Assembly (NCBI RefSeq): GCF_009659535.1
Contig: NZ_VJZZ01000001.1
Span: 186,001-250,000 of the forward strand
Length of the DNA: 64,000 nucleotides
Source: Aggregicoccus sp. 17bor-14
GTDB taxonomy: Bacteria > Myxococcota > Myxococcia > Myxococcales > Myxococcaceae
Reading direction: 5' to 3'
Part shown: one piece after another, positions 51,893 through 62,800 of the stretch
Layout of the letters: the number at the start of each line of letters is the position of its first letter
How positions within the stretch are numbered: the first letter of the stretch is position 1
Translations under genes and position numbers: made by a program
Notes under the pieces: model-generated
Told to the model about the DNA's origin: nothing
Databases searched by the model: none
Seen by the model: the letters and a program-made list of their open reading frames with translations, nothing else

Positions 51893-54800
51893 CGCGCGAG
51901 GGCGCGCTGCGGCGCGGGCTCCGCCCCGAGCGCGATCGGCTCCAGGTGCTGCACCTTCACGTTGCTCACCTTCCCGTTGCGCTCGAGCAGCCCCTCGCCC
52001 ACGAGGAAGAGCGCGCCGTGGATGTCGCGGCGGTAGCGCTCGTAGAGGTCCGGCGGCACGACGAGGTTGGCGATTCCCGTCTCGTCCTCGAGCGAGAGGA
52101 AGCAGAAGCCCTTCGCGGTGGGGGGCTTCTGGCGGCAGATGAGCATGCCGCCCACCGCCACGCGCCGCCCGCCGCTCACCCGCGCGAGCCCCTCGGCCGT
52201 CACCGCGCCGCGCCGCTGCAGCATCGGGCGCAGCAGCGCGAGCGGGTGGCGCTCGAGCGAGAGCCCCACCGTGTCGTAGTCCTGGCTCACCCGCTCGGCG
52301 ACGCCCATGGCGGGCAGCGCCACGCGCGTCGAGTCCATGGGCAGGCCGAAGAAGAGGTCGTCCTCCTCGAGCGGGCCCAGGGCCTGGATCTCCCACAGCG
52401 CCTCGCGCCGCGCGCTGGCCAACGAGCCCAGGGCCCCCGCGAGCGCGAGCCGGGTGAGCTCGTGGCGCGGCACCCGGGCCCTGCGCGCCAGCTCCCCGAT
52501 GCTCGGGTAGGGCCCCCCGCGCAGGCGCGCGCGCTCCAGCGCCCGGCCCGTCTCCTCGCGCAGCCCCTTCACCAGCCGCAGGCCGAGCCTGAGCGCCCCG
52601 CCCTCCTCCAGCGTGCAGTCCCAGCCGCTCGCGTTCGCGTCCACCGCGCGCACGCGCACCCCGTGGCGCTGCGCGTCCGAGACCAGGGTGTGCGCCGCGT
52701 AGAAGCCCATGGGCTGCGAGTTGAGCAGCGCCGCAGTGAAGGCCTGCGGGTAGTAGCACTTGAGCCAGGCCGAGGCGTACGCGATGAGCGCGAAGGAGGC
52801 CGAGTGGCTCTCCGGGAAGCCGTAGTGCGCGAAGCCGCGGAACTGCTCGAAGAGGCCTTCCGCGAACTCGCGCGGGTAGCCGCGCTGGACGCACCCGTCC
52901 ACGAAGCGGCGGTGGTAGGGCCCCAGCAGGCTCTCGGCGCGCTTGTGGCCCAGGGTGCGGCGCAGGCCGTCCGCCTCGCCGGGGCTGAAGCCCGCGGCCA
53001 CCATGGCGAGCTTCATCGCCTGCTCCTGGAAGAGCGGGATGCCCAGCGTCTTCTCCAGGATGGCGCGCACCTCCTCGGACGGGTAGTCGGGCACCTCCAG
53101 CCCCTCGCGGCGGCGCAGGTAGGGGTGCACCATGTCCCCCACGATGGGGCCGGGGCGGATGAGGGCGATCTCGATGACGAGATCGTAGAAGGTGCGCGGC
53201 TTGAGCCGCGGCAGCATGTTCATCTGCGCGCGGCTCTCGATCTGGAACACGCCCACCGAGTCCGCGTCGCACAGCATGTCGTAGACGCGCGGGTCCTCCG
53301 CCGGGATGGTGGCGAGGCTGAGCGCCCTCCCGAAGTGCTCGCGCACCAGTGCCATGCACTTGCTGAGCACGGTGAGCATGCCCAGGCCCAGCAGGTCCAC
53401 CTTGAGCACGCCCAGCGCGTTGATGTCGTCCTTCTCCCACTGGATGACGGTGCGACCCTTCATCGCCGCGTTCTCCACGGGGATGAGGTCCACGAGCGGC
53501 TCGCGGGTGATGACGAAGCCGCCCACGTGGATGGAGAGGTGGCGCGGGAAGCCCTCCAGCTGCGCCGCGAGCGCCACCGTCTGCTGCACGCGCCCATCGC
53601 GCGGGTCGAGGCCCGCCTCCACCAGCAGCTCCGGGGTGACGCTCTCGTGCGCGTGGCTGCCCGCCACCTTCGCGAGCCGGTCCACCTGGTCCAGCGAGAG
53701 CCCCAGCGCCTTGCCCACCTCGCGCAGCGCGAGCCGGCCGCGGTAGCAGATGACCTCGCACACCATGCCGGCGCGCTGCCGCCCGTGCTTCTCGTACACG
53801 TACTGCAGCACTTCCTCGCGCCGCTCGTGCTCGAAGTCCACGTCGATGTCCGGCGGCTCCCGGCGCTCCATGCTGAGGAAGCGCTCGAAGAGCAGCCCCA
53901 TGCGCACGGGGTCTATCGCCGTGAGGTGCAGCGCGTAGCAGACGGCGGAGTTGGCGGCGCTGCCGCGGCCCTGGCAGAGGATGCCGCGCTCGCGCGCGAA
54001 GCGGACGATGTCCCAGAGCGCGAGGAAGTAGCCGGGAAAGTCCAGCGCCTCGATGAGCTTCAGCTCGTGCTCCACCTGCTTCGCCACCGGCGCGGGGACG
54101 CCCGCGGGGTAGCGCCCGTGCAGCCCCGCGCGCGTGAGCTCGCGCAGGTAGCTCATGGGGGTGTGGCCGGGCGGCAGGTCCTCCTCGGAGAAGTGGTAGC
54201 GCAGATCCTCGAGGCTCGCGCTGCAGCGGCCCGCGAGCTCCTGCGTGCGCGCGAGCGCGTCCGGCAGGTCCGCGAAGAGCCGCCGCATCTCCTCGGGCCC
54301 CTTGAGCGTGCGCTCCGCGTTGGGGAAGAGGCGCGCGCCGGCCTGCGCCACGCGCGTCTTGTGGCGGATGGCGGTGAGCACGTCCTGCAGCGGCTGGCGC
54401 GCGCGCGAGTGGGTGTGCACGTCGTTGTGCGCGAGCAGGGGCGCTCGCAGCGCTGCCGCGAGCGCCTGCGCCTGGGCGCAGCGCGCCGCGTCTCCAGCAG
54501 ACAGCGTGCGGCACACGCCCACGTAGAAGCGCCCCGGGAAGGCCTCCGCGAGCCGCCCCACCTGCGCGAGCGGCGCGGGCGCGGGCAGCAGCGCGAGGAG
54601 CCCCTCGGAGGCCTCCGCCAGCTCGCGCCAGGCGAGCCCCGCCTCCCCCTTGGGGTGGCTCAGGCGGCTGCGGCTGAGCAGCCGGCACAGCTGCGCGTAG
54701 CCCGCGGCATCCTGGGCGTACACCACCACCGGGGGCCCGTCCGTGAGCGTGAGCTCGCTGGCGAGCAGGAAGCGCAGCCCCGCCTCCTTCGCCGCGAGGT

Positions 54801-54948
54801 GCGCCTTCACCGCGCCGTACAGCCCGTCCCCGTCCGTGAGCGCGAGCGCACTCAGCCCCAGGGCGTGGGCTGCGGCCACCAGCTCCTCGGGATGGGAGGC
54901 CCCCCGCAGGAACGAGAAGCTGGAGCGGCAGACGAGCTCGGCGTGCAC
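51889..54948 (-). CDS. dnaE2: Error-prone DNA polymerase DnaE2 (ImuC)
   Basis: A 1019-residue C-family polymerase of the DnaE2/ImuC branch, which performs mutagenic translesion synthesis in the SOS response. An N-terminal PHP domain starts AELVCRSSFSFLRGASHPEELV. The palm has PPDIDVDFEHERREEV (motif at 366-372) and VLKVDLLGLGMLTVLSKC with the metal aspartates. The C-terminus has an OB-type domain with GFCFLSLEDETGIANLVV and lacks the long tail of replicative DnaE. GTG at 54948 is inferred: it begins the PHP homology, and GGGCAGG precedes it. imuA and imuB are not adjacent, unlike many proteobacterial SOS cassettes. Confidence 0.95.
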   Translation of the reverse strand: MHAELVCRSSFSFLRGASHPEELVAAAHALGLSALALTDGDGLYGAVKAHLAAKEAGLRFLLASELTLTDGPPVVVYAQDAAGYAQLCRLLSRSRLSHPKGEAGLAWRELAEASEGLLALLPAPAPLAQVGRLAEAFPGRFYVGVCRTLSAGDAARCAQAQALAAALRAPLLAHNDVHTHSRARQPLQDVLTAIRHKTRVAQAGARLFPNAERTLKGPEEMRRLFADLPDALARTQELAGRCSASLEDLRYHFSEEDLPPGHTPMSYLRELTRAGLHGRYPAGVPAPVAKQVEHELKLIEALDFPGYFLALWDIVRFARERGILCQGRGSAANSAVCYALHLTAIDPVRMGLLFERFLSMERREPPDIDVDFEHERREEVLQYVYEKHGRQRAGMVCEVICYRGRLALREVGKALGLSLDQVDRLAKVAGSHAHESVTPELLVEAGLDPRDGRVQQTVALAAQLEGFPRHLSIHVGGFVITREPLVDLIPVENAAMKGRTVIQWEKDDINALGVLKVDLLGLGMLTVLSKCMALVREHFGRALSLATIPAEDPRVYDMLCDADSVGVFQIESRAQMNMLPRLKPRTFYDLVIEIALIRPGPIVGDMVHPYLRRREGLEVPDYPSEEVRAILEKTLGIPLFQEQAMKLAMVAAGFSPGEADGLRRTLGHKRAESLLGPYHRRFVDGCVQRGYPREFAEGLFEQFRGFAHYGFPESHSASFALIAYASAWLKCYYPQAFTAALLNSQPMGFYAAHTLVSDAQRHGVRVRAVDANASGWDCTLEEGGALRLGLRLVKGLREETGRALERARLRGGPYPSIGELARRARVPRHELTRLALAGALGSLASARREALWEIQALGPLEEDDLFFGLPMDSTRVALPAMGVAERVSQDYDTVGLSLERHPLALLRPMLQRRGAVTAEGLARVSGGRRVAVGGMLICRQKPPTAKGFCFLSLEDETGIANLVVPPDLYERYRRDIHGALFLVGEGLLERNGKVSNVKVQHLEPIALGAEPAPQRALAR

Positions 54949-54961
54949 GCCTGCCCATATA

Positions 54962-54978
54962 CTGCACGCACGTTCAGA
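54962..54978. promoter_or_regulatory. Candidate LexA (SOS) box upstream of dnaE2
   Basis: CTGCACGCACGTTCAGA matches 15 of 17 positions of the Myxococcus LexA consensus as I recall it (CTRHAMRYBYGTTCAGS); the mismatches are A at the B position and A at the final S. It lies 14 bases upstream of the dnaE2 start codon. Known SOS control of dnaE2 in other bacteria makes this a plausible operator. The consensus is from memory. Confidence 0.5.
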
Positions 54979-54999
54979 TGACCGCTCGTTTGTTCGCCT

Positions 55000-55020
55000 G
55001 CCCACACTCGAAGTGTGGGC
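55000..55020 (-). terminator. Perfect 9-bp hairpin after the ompA-like gene
   Basis: GCCCACACT-cga-AGTGTGGGC is a perfect stem with a 3-base loop, 11 bases beyond the stop of the OmpA-family gene on the minus strand and before the LexA-like box. It would insulate dnaE2 from upstream transcription. It lacks a T-tract. Confidence 0.55.
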
Positions 55021-55030
55021 CGCCCATCGC

Positions 55031-56536
55031 TCAGTACGCCTCGGACTGCGAGGTCTGCTCCCCGGGCTGCACCTGGACGACGAGGCGCACGCGGCGGTTC
55101 GCCCGGCGGCCGGCGCGGGTGGACTCCGCGGCCTCCGGCTGCTCGGAGCCGCGTCCGCGCGTCTGCAGGCGCTCGGGCGCGACACCGCGCTGCAGGAGGT
55201 AATGGCGCACCGCCTCGGCGCGCGCCTGCGAGAGGCGGCGGTTGTACGCGGGCGGGCCCTCGCTGTCCGCGTGGCCCTCCACCACCACGAGCTCCAGCTC
55301 CTCGTGCGCCTGCAGCGTGCGGGCGACGTCATCGAGCGTGGCGGGGCAGGCCTGCGAGAGCGCGCTGCTGTTCCAGGCGAAGAGGCACACCTGGGCTTCG
55401 ACGTGCTTCACGGCCTCGGCGCGCGCCCGCTGCGCCTCCGCCTGCGGCGCCGCTGCGACCGGGGCCTGAGGCGCCGGCGCCGGAGCGGGACAGCCCTGCG
55501 GGGCGGGCCCGGGCTCGGTGGGGCACGCATCCCGGGCGTCCGCGACGCCGTCGCCGTCGCGGTCGGCGCTCACCTCGGGCGCACGGCTCGACGGAGCGGG
55601 CGCAGAAGTGCGCGAGGAAGAGGCCGTGGCCGTGTCCAGGGTGAACGCGAGCCCTGCGAGGCCGCGGAAGGTGGGCGTGCCGAAGCTGCGCGAGAGCCCC
55701 GCGCCCGCGAGTGCGTAGGCCTCCACGCGCTGCGCGAAGCGGTAGCGCGCGCCTCCCAGCAGCTCGCTCGAGAGGCGCGCGCCGTCGGTGGGCAGCGAGG
55801 CCCGCAGCGCGAGCTCCCCGCGCAGCCCCTCGCCCTGCGTGTGCAGGAGCGCCGCCGCCTCCAGCTCACTGCGCGTGATGGGGGTGCCCTGGAAGTCCAC
55901 GGTGCGGCGCAGCGAGAAGCCCACCTCGGCGCCCGCGCGCAGCAGCGAGCCGAGCGTGCGCCCCACGCTCAGCGTGGGCCTCAGCTCGCTCTCGCGGGTG
56001 AGCGCGCTGCGGTTGCTCAGGGGCAGCTGCGCGCCGAGCCCCACGGCGAGATCCAGCGGAGCACCGGCCGCCTCGCGCAGCGCGGCCACGCGCACCTGCA
56101 GCCGCGGGTCGCCCACCGCCGTGGCCGCCGGCTGCGCCACCCCGAAGGCCTCCAGCGCATCGCCCTGCTGGTGCACCACCAGCGGCAGCTGCGCACCCAG
56201 CTCCAGCCACGGGGTCGCCGCCCACGCCGCCGTGAGGTGCGTGGTGAAGCGGCTGCCCAGCACGGCGCCGCGCAGCTCGCCGTCGCGCGCGTACTCGATG
56301 GGCGTGCGCTCGTAGTGCCCGGTGAGACCGAGCCGCAGCGCGCGCGGCGCCAGCAGGGCCGCGCCGTCCGCGACGAGCGAGTCGGCCGCGCCGGGGTTGA
56401 GGGTCAGCCTCTCCACGCTCAGCGCAGGCAGGGTCGCCGTCTGGGCCGAGGCCCCCAGGGGAAGGGCCACGGCCCCCACCGCTGCCGCCCACACCCCGCA
56501 CGCTGCCCTGCGCCACGTCCGCTCGAATCGATCCAC
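55031..56536 (-). CDS. OmpA-family outer-membrane protein with beta-barrel-like N-terminus
   Basis: A 501-residue exported protein. A signal peptide (about 1-31, ending LGASAQ) leads to a region of amphipathic strands (about 50-300: LRLGLTGHYERTPIEY, FTTHLTAAWAATPWLELGAQLPLVVH, GYLAG-type repeats), typical of a barrel. A short calcium-binding type III motif (SADRDGDGVADARDACPTEPG) and a proline-rich linker join it to a C-terminal OmpA domain with VVEGHADSEGPPAYNRRLSQARAEAVRHYLLQRGV and RRANRRVRLVV, which binds peptidoglycan. Cysteines in CLFAWNSSALSQAC could form a disulfide. The GTG start at 56536 has GAGGGG upstream. Confidence 0.9.
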   Translation of the reverse strand: MDRFERTWRRAACGVWAAAVGAVALPLGASAQTATLPALSVERLTLNPGAADSLVADGAALLAPRALRLGLTGHYERTPIEYARDGELRGAVLGSRFTTHLTAAWAATPWLELGAQLPLVVHQQGDALEAFGVAQPAATAVGDPRLQVRVAALREAAGAPLDLAVGLGAQLPLSNRSALTRESELRPTLSVGRTLGSLLRAGAEVGFSLRRTVDFQGTPITRSELEAAALLHTQGEGLRGELALRASLPTDGARLSSELLGGARYRFAQRVEAYALAGAGLSRSFGTPTFRGLAGLAFTLDTATASSSRTSAPAPSSRAPEVSADRDGDGVADARDACPTEPGPAPQGCPAPAPAPQAPVAAAPQAEAQRARAEAVKHVEAQVCLFAWNSSALSQACPATLDDVARTLQAHEELELVVVEGHADSEGPPAYNRRLSQARAEAVRHYLLQRGVAPERLQTRGRGSEQPEAAESTRAGRRANRRVRLVVQVQPGEQTSQSEAY

Positions 56537-56828
56537 GAGAGCCCCTCACTCGCGTCCGACACGAGCGAAATTTTCCACACCGTAGCGGGAGCCGGCGGAG
56601 GGGAACAAGGGCAGTCCGGCAAAAAGCGGCGCGTGGACGCGGGATTGCGCTGTCCGGTGCTCGACCGTGCGCGGGGAGCCGCGGAACTACCACCTGAGCG
56701 CACAATTACAGCCTATCGACAATTCTTTGCGGACTGTGAAATATTCCTCACCTGCGCCGGGCGGAAGCCGCGGGTGCTCCCTTCCCTGCTGCCCCGCCTG
56801 CGCTTCCCGTCAGGCCGAGGAGTCCCTG
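56537..56828. promoter_or_regulatory. Divergent promoter region of ompA-like and giant lipoprotein genes
   Basis: These 292 bases are markedly more A+T-rich than the rest of the window, especially 56697-56750. TCGACA at 56716-56721 and AATATT at 56740-56745, 18 bases apart, make a candidate sigma70-type -35/-10 pair for the rightward gene. AAATTTTCC near 56569-56577 is a second A+T patch, closer to the leftward gene. No dyad operator was recognised. Confidence 0.4.
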
Positions 56829-59800
56829 GTGTCCCTCCCCCCGAGCTGCCGCCCCCTCCTCGCCGTCGCCGCTGCGCTCGCACTCAGCGCCTGTGGGGAC
56901 TCGGCGCTGCGCGTCCTCACGCCGTCCATGAGCGCGGCGTCCTTCACCACCCCCGAGGACACGGTGCTGCGGGGCAACCTGCGGCCCGCGGACACCGGCG
57001 GGAGCAGCGCGCTGAGCTTCGCCACCACGAGCGCGCCTTCGCACGGCACGCTGGCGCTGCAGGCGGACGGCGCCTTCGTCTACACGCCCGCGCAGGACTT
57101 CGCCGGCGAGGACCACTTCAGCGTGGAGCTGCGCCGCGGCGAGAGCACCTTCCCTCCCGCCGAGGTGACGATCACGGTGAGCCCGGTGAACGACGCGCCG
57201 GTGCTCAAGGGCACGCTGCCCGCGCTGAGCACCCCGGAGGACACGGCGCTCGCGCTGAGCGCCGCGGACCTGGTCGCCGCCGACGTGGACGACGCCCTCT
57301 CGAGCCTCACCCTGAGCGTGAGCCCGGGGGCGAACTACACCTTCTCCAGCGGGCGCCTCGTGCCCGCGCAGGACTTCCACGGCACGCTCGAGCTGGACGC
57401 GCAGGTGAGCGACGGCAAGGCGCAGGTGCCGGTGCACCTCTCCGTCACCGTCACGCCGGTGAACGACGCGCCCGTCATCTCGGCGCAAGCTGGCGCGCTC
57501 GCCGGCACCGAGGACTCGGCGTTCAGCGTGTCCCTCGCGGACGTGGTGGCGAGCGACGTGGACAACGCCGCGGCCGAGCTCTCGCTCTCGGTGCTCGACG
57601 GCCCGGGCTACACCCACGTGGGCAACACCGTCACGCCCGCGCAGGACCTCAATGGCGCGCTCGCGGTGCAGGTGGCCGTCTCGGACGGCAGCGTGCAGAG
57701 CGCCCCCTTCGCGCTCTCCGTCACGCTCGCGCCGGTGAACGACGCGCCCGTCATCCGCGCACAGGCGGCTCTGCTCACCACGGCCGAGGACACCGCGCTC
57801 GCACTCTCGCTCGCGGACGTCACCGTCACGGACGTGGACAGCGCCCCGGCCGCCTTCACCCTCACCGCCGCGCCGGGCAGCCACTACAGCCTGCAGGGCA
57901 ACACGCTGATCCCCGAGCCGGACTTCAACGGCACGCTGCTCGTCCCGGTGACGGTCTCGGACGAAAGTGTCCAGAGCACTGCCTTCACCCTCTCGGTCGC
58001 CGTCACCCCGGTGAACGACGCGCCCGTCATCCAGGGGCAGGCCCACGCGCTCACCACGGCCGAGGACACCGCGATCACGCTCGTGCTCGCGGACCTCAAC
58101 GTCACGGACGTGGACAGCGCCGCGAGCGCGCTCTCGCTCGTGGTGCTCGATGGCGCGGGCTACAGCCACGTGGGCAACACCGTGACGCCTGCGCAGGATG
58201 CCACCGCGCCCCTCGCCGTGCAGGTGGCGGTGCGCGATGGCAGTGCCCAGAGCGCGACCTTCGCCCTGCAGGTCGGCGTCACGCCGGTGAACGACGCGCC
58301 GGTCATCGACGCCCAGGCGCACGCGCTGTCCACGCTCGAGGACACTGCCCTCACCCTCTCCCTCGCGGACCTGGACCTCACGGACGTGGACAGCGCACCT
58401 GCGGCGCTCTCCCTCGTCGTGCTGGATGGCGCGGGCTACGCGCACACCGGGGCGCAGATCACCCCCGCCCAGGACGCGAACGGCCCGCTCACGGTGCAGG
58501 TGGCCGTGAGTGACGGGCAAGCCCAGAGCGCGCCCTTCTCTCTCGCCGTCAGCGTGACGCCGGTGAACGACGCGCCGGTCATCGCCTCCCAGGCGCACGC
58601 GCTCTCCACCGCGGAGGACACCGCGCTCTCGCTGTCGCTCGCGGACGTGAGCGCCACGGACGTGGACAACACGCAGGCCGAGCTGTCGCTCGCGGTGCAG
58701 GACGGGGCGGGCTACTCACACGTGGGCAACACAGTCACGCCCGCGGCGGACTTCAACGGCACGCTGTCCGTGTCGGTGCGCGTGAGCGACGGGCAGCTGG
58801 ACTCGGCCCCCTTCTCGCTGAGCATCAGCGTCACGCCGGTGAACGACCCGCCCGTCATCACCGCCCAGGCCCGGGCGCTCTCCACGGACGAGGACACGGC
58901 GTTCACCGTGTCGCTCGCGGACGTCTCCGCCAACGACCTCGAGGGCAGCCCCCTCACGCTCGCGGTGCAGGACGGCGCGGGCTACACCCACGCGGGCAAC
59001 GTGGTGACGCCCGTGCGCGACGCGAGCGGCCCCCTCCAGGTGGGGGTGCGCGTGAGCGACGGGACCGCCGAGAGCGCCCTCTTCCTCCTCGATGCCACGG
59101 TGCGCCCGGTGAACGACGCGCCGGTCATCGTCTCCCAGGCCCACGCACTCTCCACCCAGGAGGACGTGCCGCTCACCCTCGGCGTGGACGACGTGAGCAT
59201 CACGGACGTGGACAGCAGCAGCTTCACGCTCGCGGTGCAGGACGACCCGGGCTACAGCCACGTGGGCAACACGGTGACGCCGCCGAGCAACTTCAGCGGC
59301 ACGCTGCGGGTGCCGGTGGTGGTGAGCGACGGCGCCGCCCAGAGCGCCGTCTTCGAGCTCGCCGTCACGGTGGGCGAGGTCAACGACGCCCCGGTCATCA
59401 CCCGCCAGGCGCGCGCCGTGAGCACGCCCGAGGACACCGCCTTCGCGCTCTCGCTCGCGGACGTGACGGTCGTGGACCCGGACAACACCCAGGCCGAGCT
59501 CTCGCTCGTGGTGCAGGACGGGCCCGGCTACGGCCACGTGGGCAACACCGTGACGCCGGCGCAGGACAGCAACGGCGCCCTGCAGGTGGGTGTGCGGGTG
59601 AGTGACGGCACCGACCTGAGCGCCGTCTTCCAGCTGCAGGTGAGCGTCACCCCGGTGAACGACGCGCCCGTCATCGTCTCCCAGGCGCGCCCCCTCGCCA
59701 CGGACGAGGACACCGCGTTCGCGGTGGCGCTCACCGACGTGACGGTCACGGACGTGGACAGCGCGCCCGCCTCCTTCTCGCTCTCGGTGCTGGATGGCCA

Positions 59801-62800
59801 GGGCTACAGCCACGTGGGCAACAGCGTGACCCCCGCGCAGGACGCGAACGGACCGCTGCAGGTGCGCGTGGCGGTGAGCGACGGCACGGACACGAGCCTC
59901 CCCTTCGCGCTCGACGTGACGGTGCGCCCGGTGAACGACGCGCCGGTCATCGCCTCGCAGGCGCATGGCCTCTCGACGCTGGAGGATGCGCCCCTCACGC
60001 TCACCCTCGCGGACGTGGTCGCGGCGGACGTGGACAGCCCCCCGGCCTCCTTCTCGCTCGTGGTGCTCCCGGGCAGCCAGTACACGGTGTCCGGCACGCA
60101 GATCACCCCGGCGTCGCACTACCACGGCCCGCTCACGGTCGACGTGGCCGTCTCGGACGGCGCGGCACAGAGCGCGCCCTTCGCGCTCGCGGTGACGGTC
60201 ATCTCGGTGAACAACGCGCCGGAGATCCTCCAGCAGGCCCGCGCGCTCTCCACGCCGGAGGACATCGCGACCACCCTGGTGCTCTCCGATGTGGTGGCGA
60301 CGGACGCGGACGGCGATGCGCTCACCCTGGTGGTGCTCGATGGCGCGGGCTACAGCCACGCAGGCAACAGCGTCACCCCGGTGCAGGACTTCTTCGGCGC
60401 GCTCAAGGTGCGCGTGGCGGTGACGGACGGCGAGGCCTCGAGCGCGCCCTTCGAGCTGGACCTCACCGTGACCCCGGTGAATGACGCCCCGGTCATCGTG
60501 AGCCAGCACAACGCCCGCTTCACCGCGGAGGACACGGCCCTCACCCTGGTGCTCGGCGACGTCGACGTCACGGACGTGGACCTGCCCCTGCAGACGCTCA
60601 CGCTCGCGGTGCAGGACGGCACGGGCTACACGCACGTGGGCAACAGCGTCACGCCGGCGCAGGACTTCTTCGGAGCGCTCAAGGTGCGCGTCACCGTGAG
60701 CGACGGGACGGCGAGCAGCGCGCCCTTCGACTTCGAGGTCAGCGTCACGCCGGTGAACGACGCCCCGGTCATCACCACCCAGGTGGCCACCCTCTCCATG
60801 CCCGAGGACGGCTCGCTCGAGCTGCCCCTCTCCGCCGTCAGCGTGACGGACGTGGACAGCGACCCCGGCAGCCTCACGCTCAGCGTGGAGGACGGCGCGG
60901 GCTACACCCACGCGGGCAACAGCGTCACGCCCCCGCAGGACTTCAACGGCACCCTCTCCGTGTCCGTGCGCGTGAGCGACGGCGTGGCGAGCTCCGCACC
61001 CTTCTCCGTGAGCATCACCGTGACGCCGGTGAACGATGCGCCCAAGGTGACGAGCCAGCGCGCGCTCGCCATCAACGAGGACGTGACGCTGCCGCTCGCC
61101 GTGAGCGATCTCACCATCGTGGACCCGGACAGCAGCACCTTCACGCTCACCGTGGGTGACGGAGCCAACTACACCCGCTCGGGCAACAGCATCACGCCGG
61201 TCTCGAACTTCTGGGGCACCCTGAGCGTCCCGGTCACCGTGAGCGACGGCAGCCTCAGCAGCCCCACCTTCACCGTCACCGTGACGGTGAACAAGGTGAA
61301 CAAGCTGCCGGTGGTGGGGGCGGACAGCTACAGCACCGTCGGCAACACCGAGCTGCTGGTCTCCACGGCGGCGAGCGGCGTGCTCGCCAACGACTCCGAC
61401 CGCGAGTCCACGCTCGTGGTCAGCGCCTTCTCCGCGACGAGCACCCAGGGCGGCAACGTGGGGGTGAACGCGGACGGCACCTTCTTCTTCCGCCCCAAGG
61501 CGGGCTTCGTCGGCACCGACACGTTCACGTACACCGCCAAGGAGAGCGACAACACGCAGACGGTGGTGGGCACCGTCACGGTGAGCGTGGTGGGCCCGGT
61601 CGTCTGGTACGTGAACAGCGCGAGCACGAACGCGGTGGCGGATGGCCGCTCGCAGTCGCCCTTCAAGAGCCTCACGGCCGCCGGCACCGCCTCGTCCGCC
61701 TCCGTGGCGTCGATCATCTTCGTCTACCGCGGCAACAGCGCGAACGCCGGCGCGGCCTACACCGCCGTGACGCTGGACCCGAACCAGCAGCTGCTCGGTG
61801 AGCCCACGGGTCTCACCCTCGCCCCGAACGTCTCCATCCCGGCCGCCGTGGCGAGCGCCGCCAACATGCCAGTCATCGGGCAGTCGGTGACCCTGGCCTC
61901 GGGCACGGTGGTGAAGAACGTCATCGTGAGCTCCACGGGCAACGGCCTGGTCGGCTCCGGCGTGAGCGGCTTCAGCCTGCTCAACGTGCCCGTCACCGCG
62001 GCCAGCGAGGGCGTGGTGGTGTCCGGCAGCGGCGCGGCCACGCTGGACACCGTGCCGGTGACGAGCACCAACGGCCGGGCGCTCTCGCTCACCGGCTTCT
62101 CCAGCGTCACCGTCCCGCAGCGGAACGTGGACCTCGTCGCCACGAAGGGCGCGGCGCTGGAGCTGGTCACCGTCGGCACCGCGGACGTGAGCGTGAACAG
62201 CCTGAAGTCCACGAACAGCCTCGCACAGGGCGTGCACCTGGAGGGCATCACCACGGGCTCGCTCACGGTGAAGCAGCCGATCTCCATCAGCAGCGCGGTG
62301 GGTGCGGGCGCAGGTGCGCAGCAGGGCATGCTGGTGAGGACCTTCGCCGGCACGCTCGTGCTGCCGCAGCTCGTCATCACCGGCGGCCAGCAGGGCCTGG
62401 TGGTGGACGGCTTCAGCGGCACCCTCTCGCTCGCGCCCACCACGGGCGTCGCGGGCGCGGGCGCGAACATCCAGAACACGTACCTGTCCGGCATCACCCT
62501 GGGCAACGCGAGCGGCGTCACCCTGCGCCGCATCCTGGTGAGCACCGCCAACGGGGACGGCCTGCGCATCCCCGACGGCGCCAAGGTGACGGGCCTCATC
62601 CTCAGCGACAGCACCTTCACCAACACCGGCAGCGCCGCTCCCACCCTGTCGAACTGGGGCCTGAACCTGGGGCGCGGGGCCGCGGGCCGCAACGCGCAGC
62701 TGGACGGCACCTCGTCCATGACGGACGTCACGCTGACCAACTGGGGCAGCGGCGGGCTCCTGCTCGAGAACGGCAGCGGAACGCTCTCGCTCACCCTGCT

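Noticed and set aside
49556-54967. Minus-strand open frame of about 1800 codons
   Set aside because: It runs across the molybdopterin gene and dnaE2 in another frame. Composition is Arg/Ala/Gly-rich without domain motifs, typical of high-GC shadow frames.
56667-56828. Longer N-terminus for the giant lipoprotein
   Set aside because: It is A+T-rich, contains the promoter-like region and would bury the lipoprotein signal; GTG 56829 has a strong GAGGAG.
57183-61293. CRISPR-like periodic repeats
   Set aside because: The period is 270-276 bases, in frame within a coding gene, with no unique short spacers and no cas genes.
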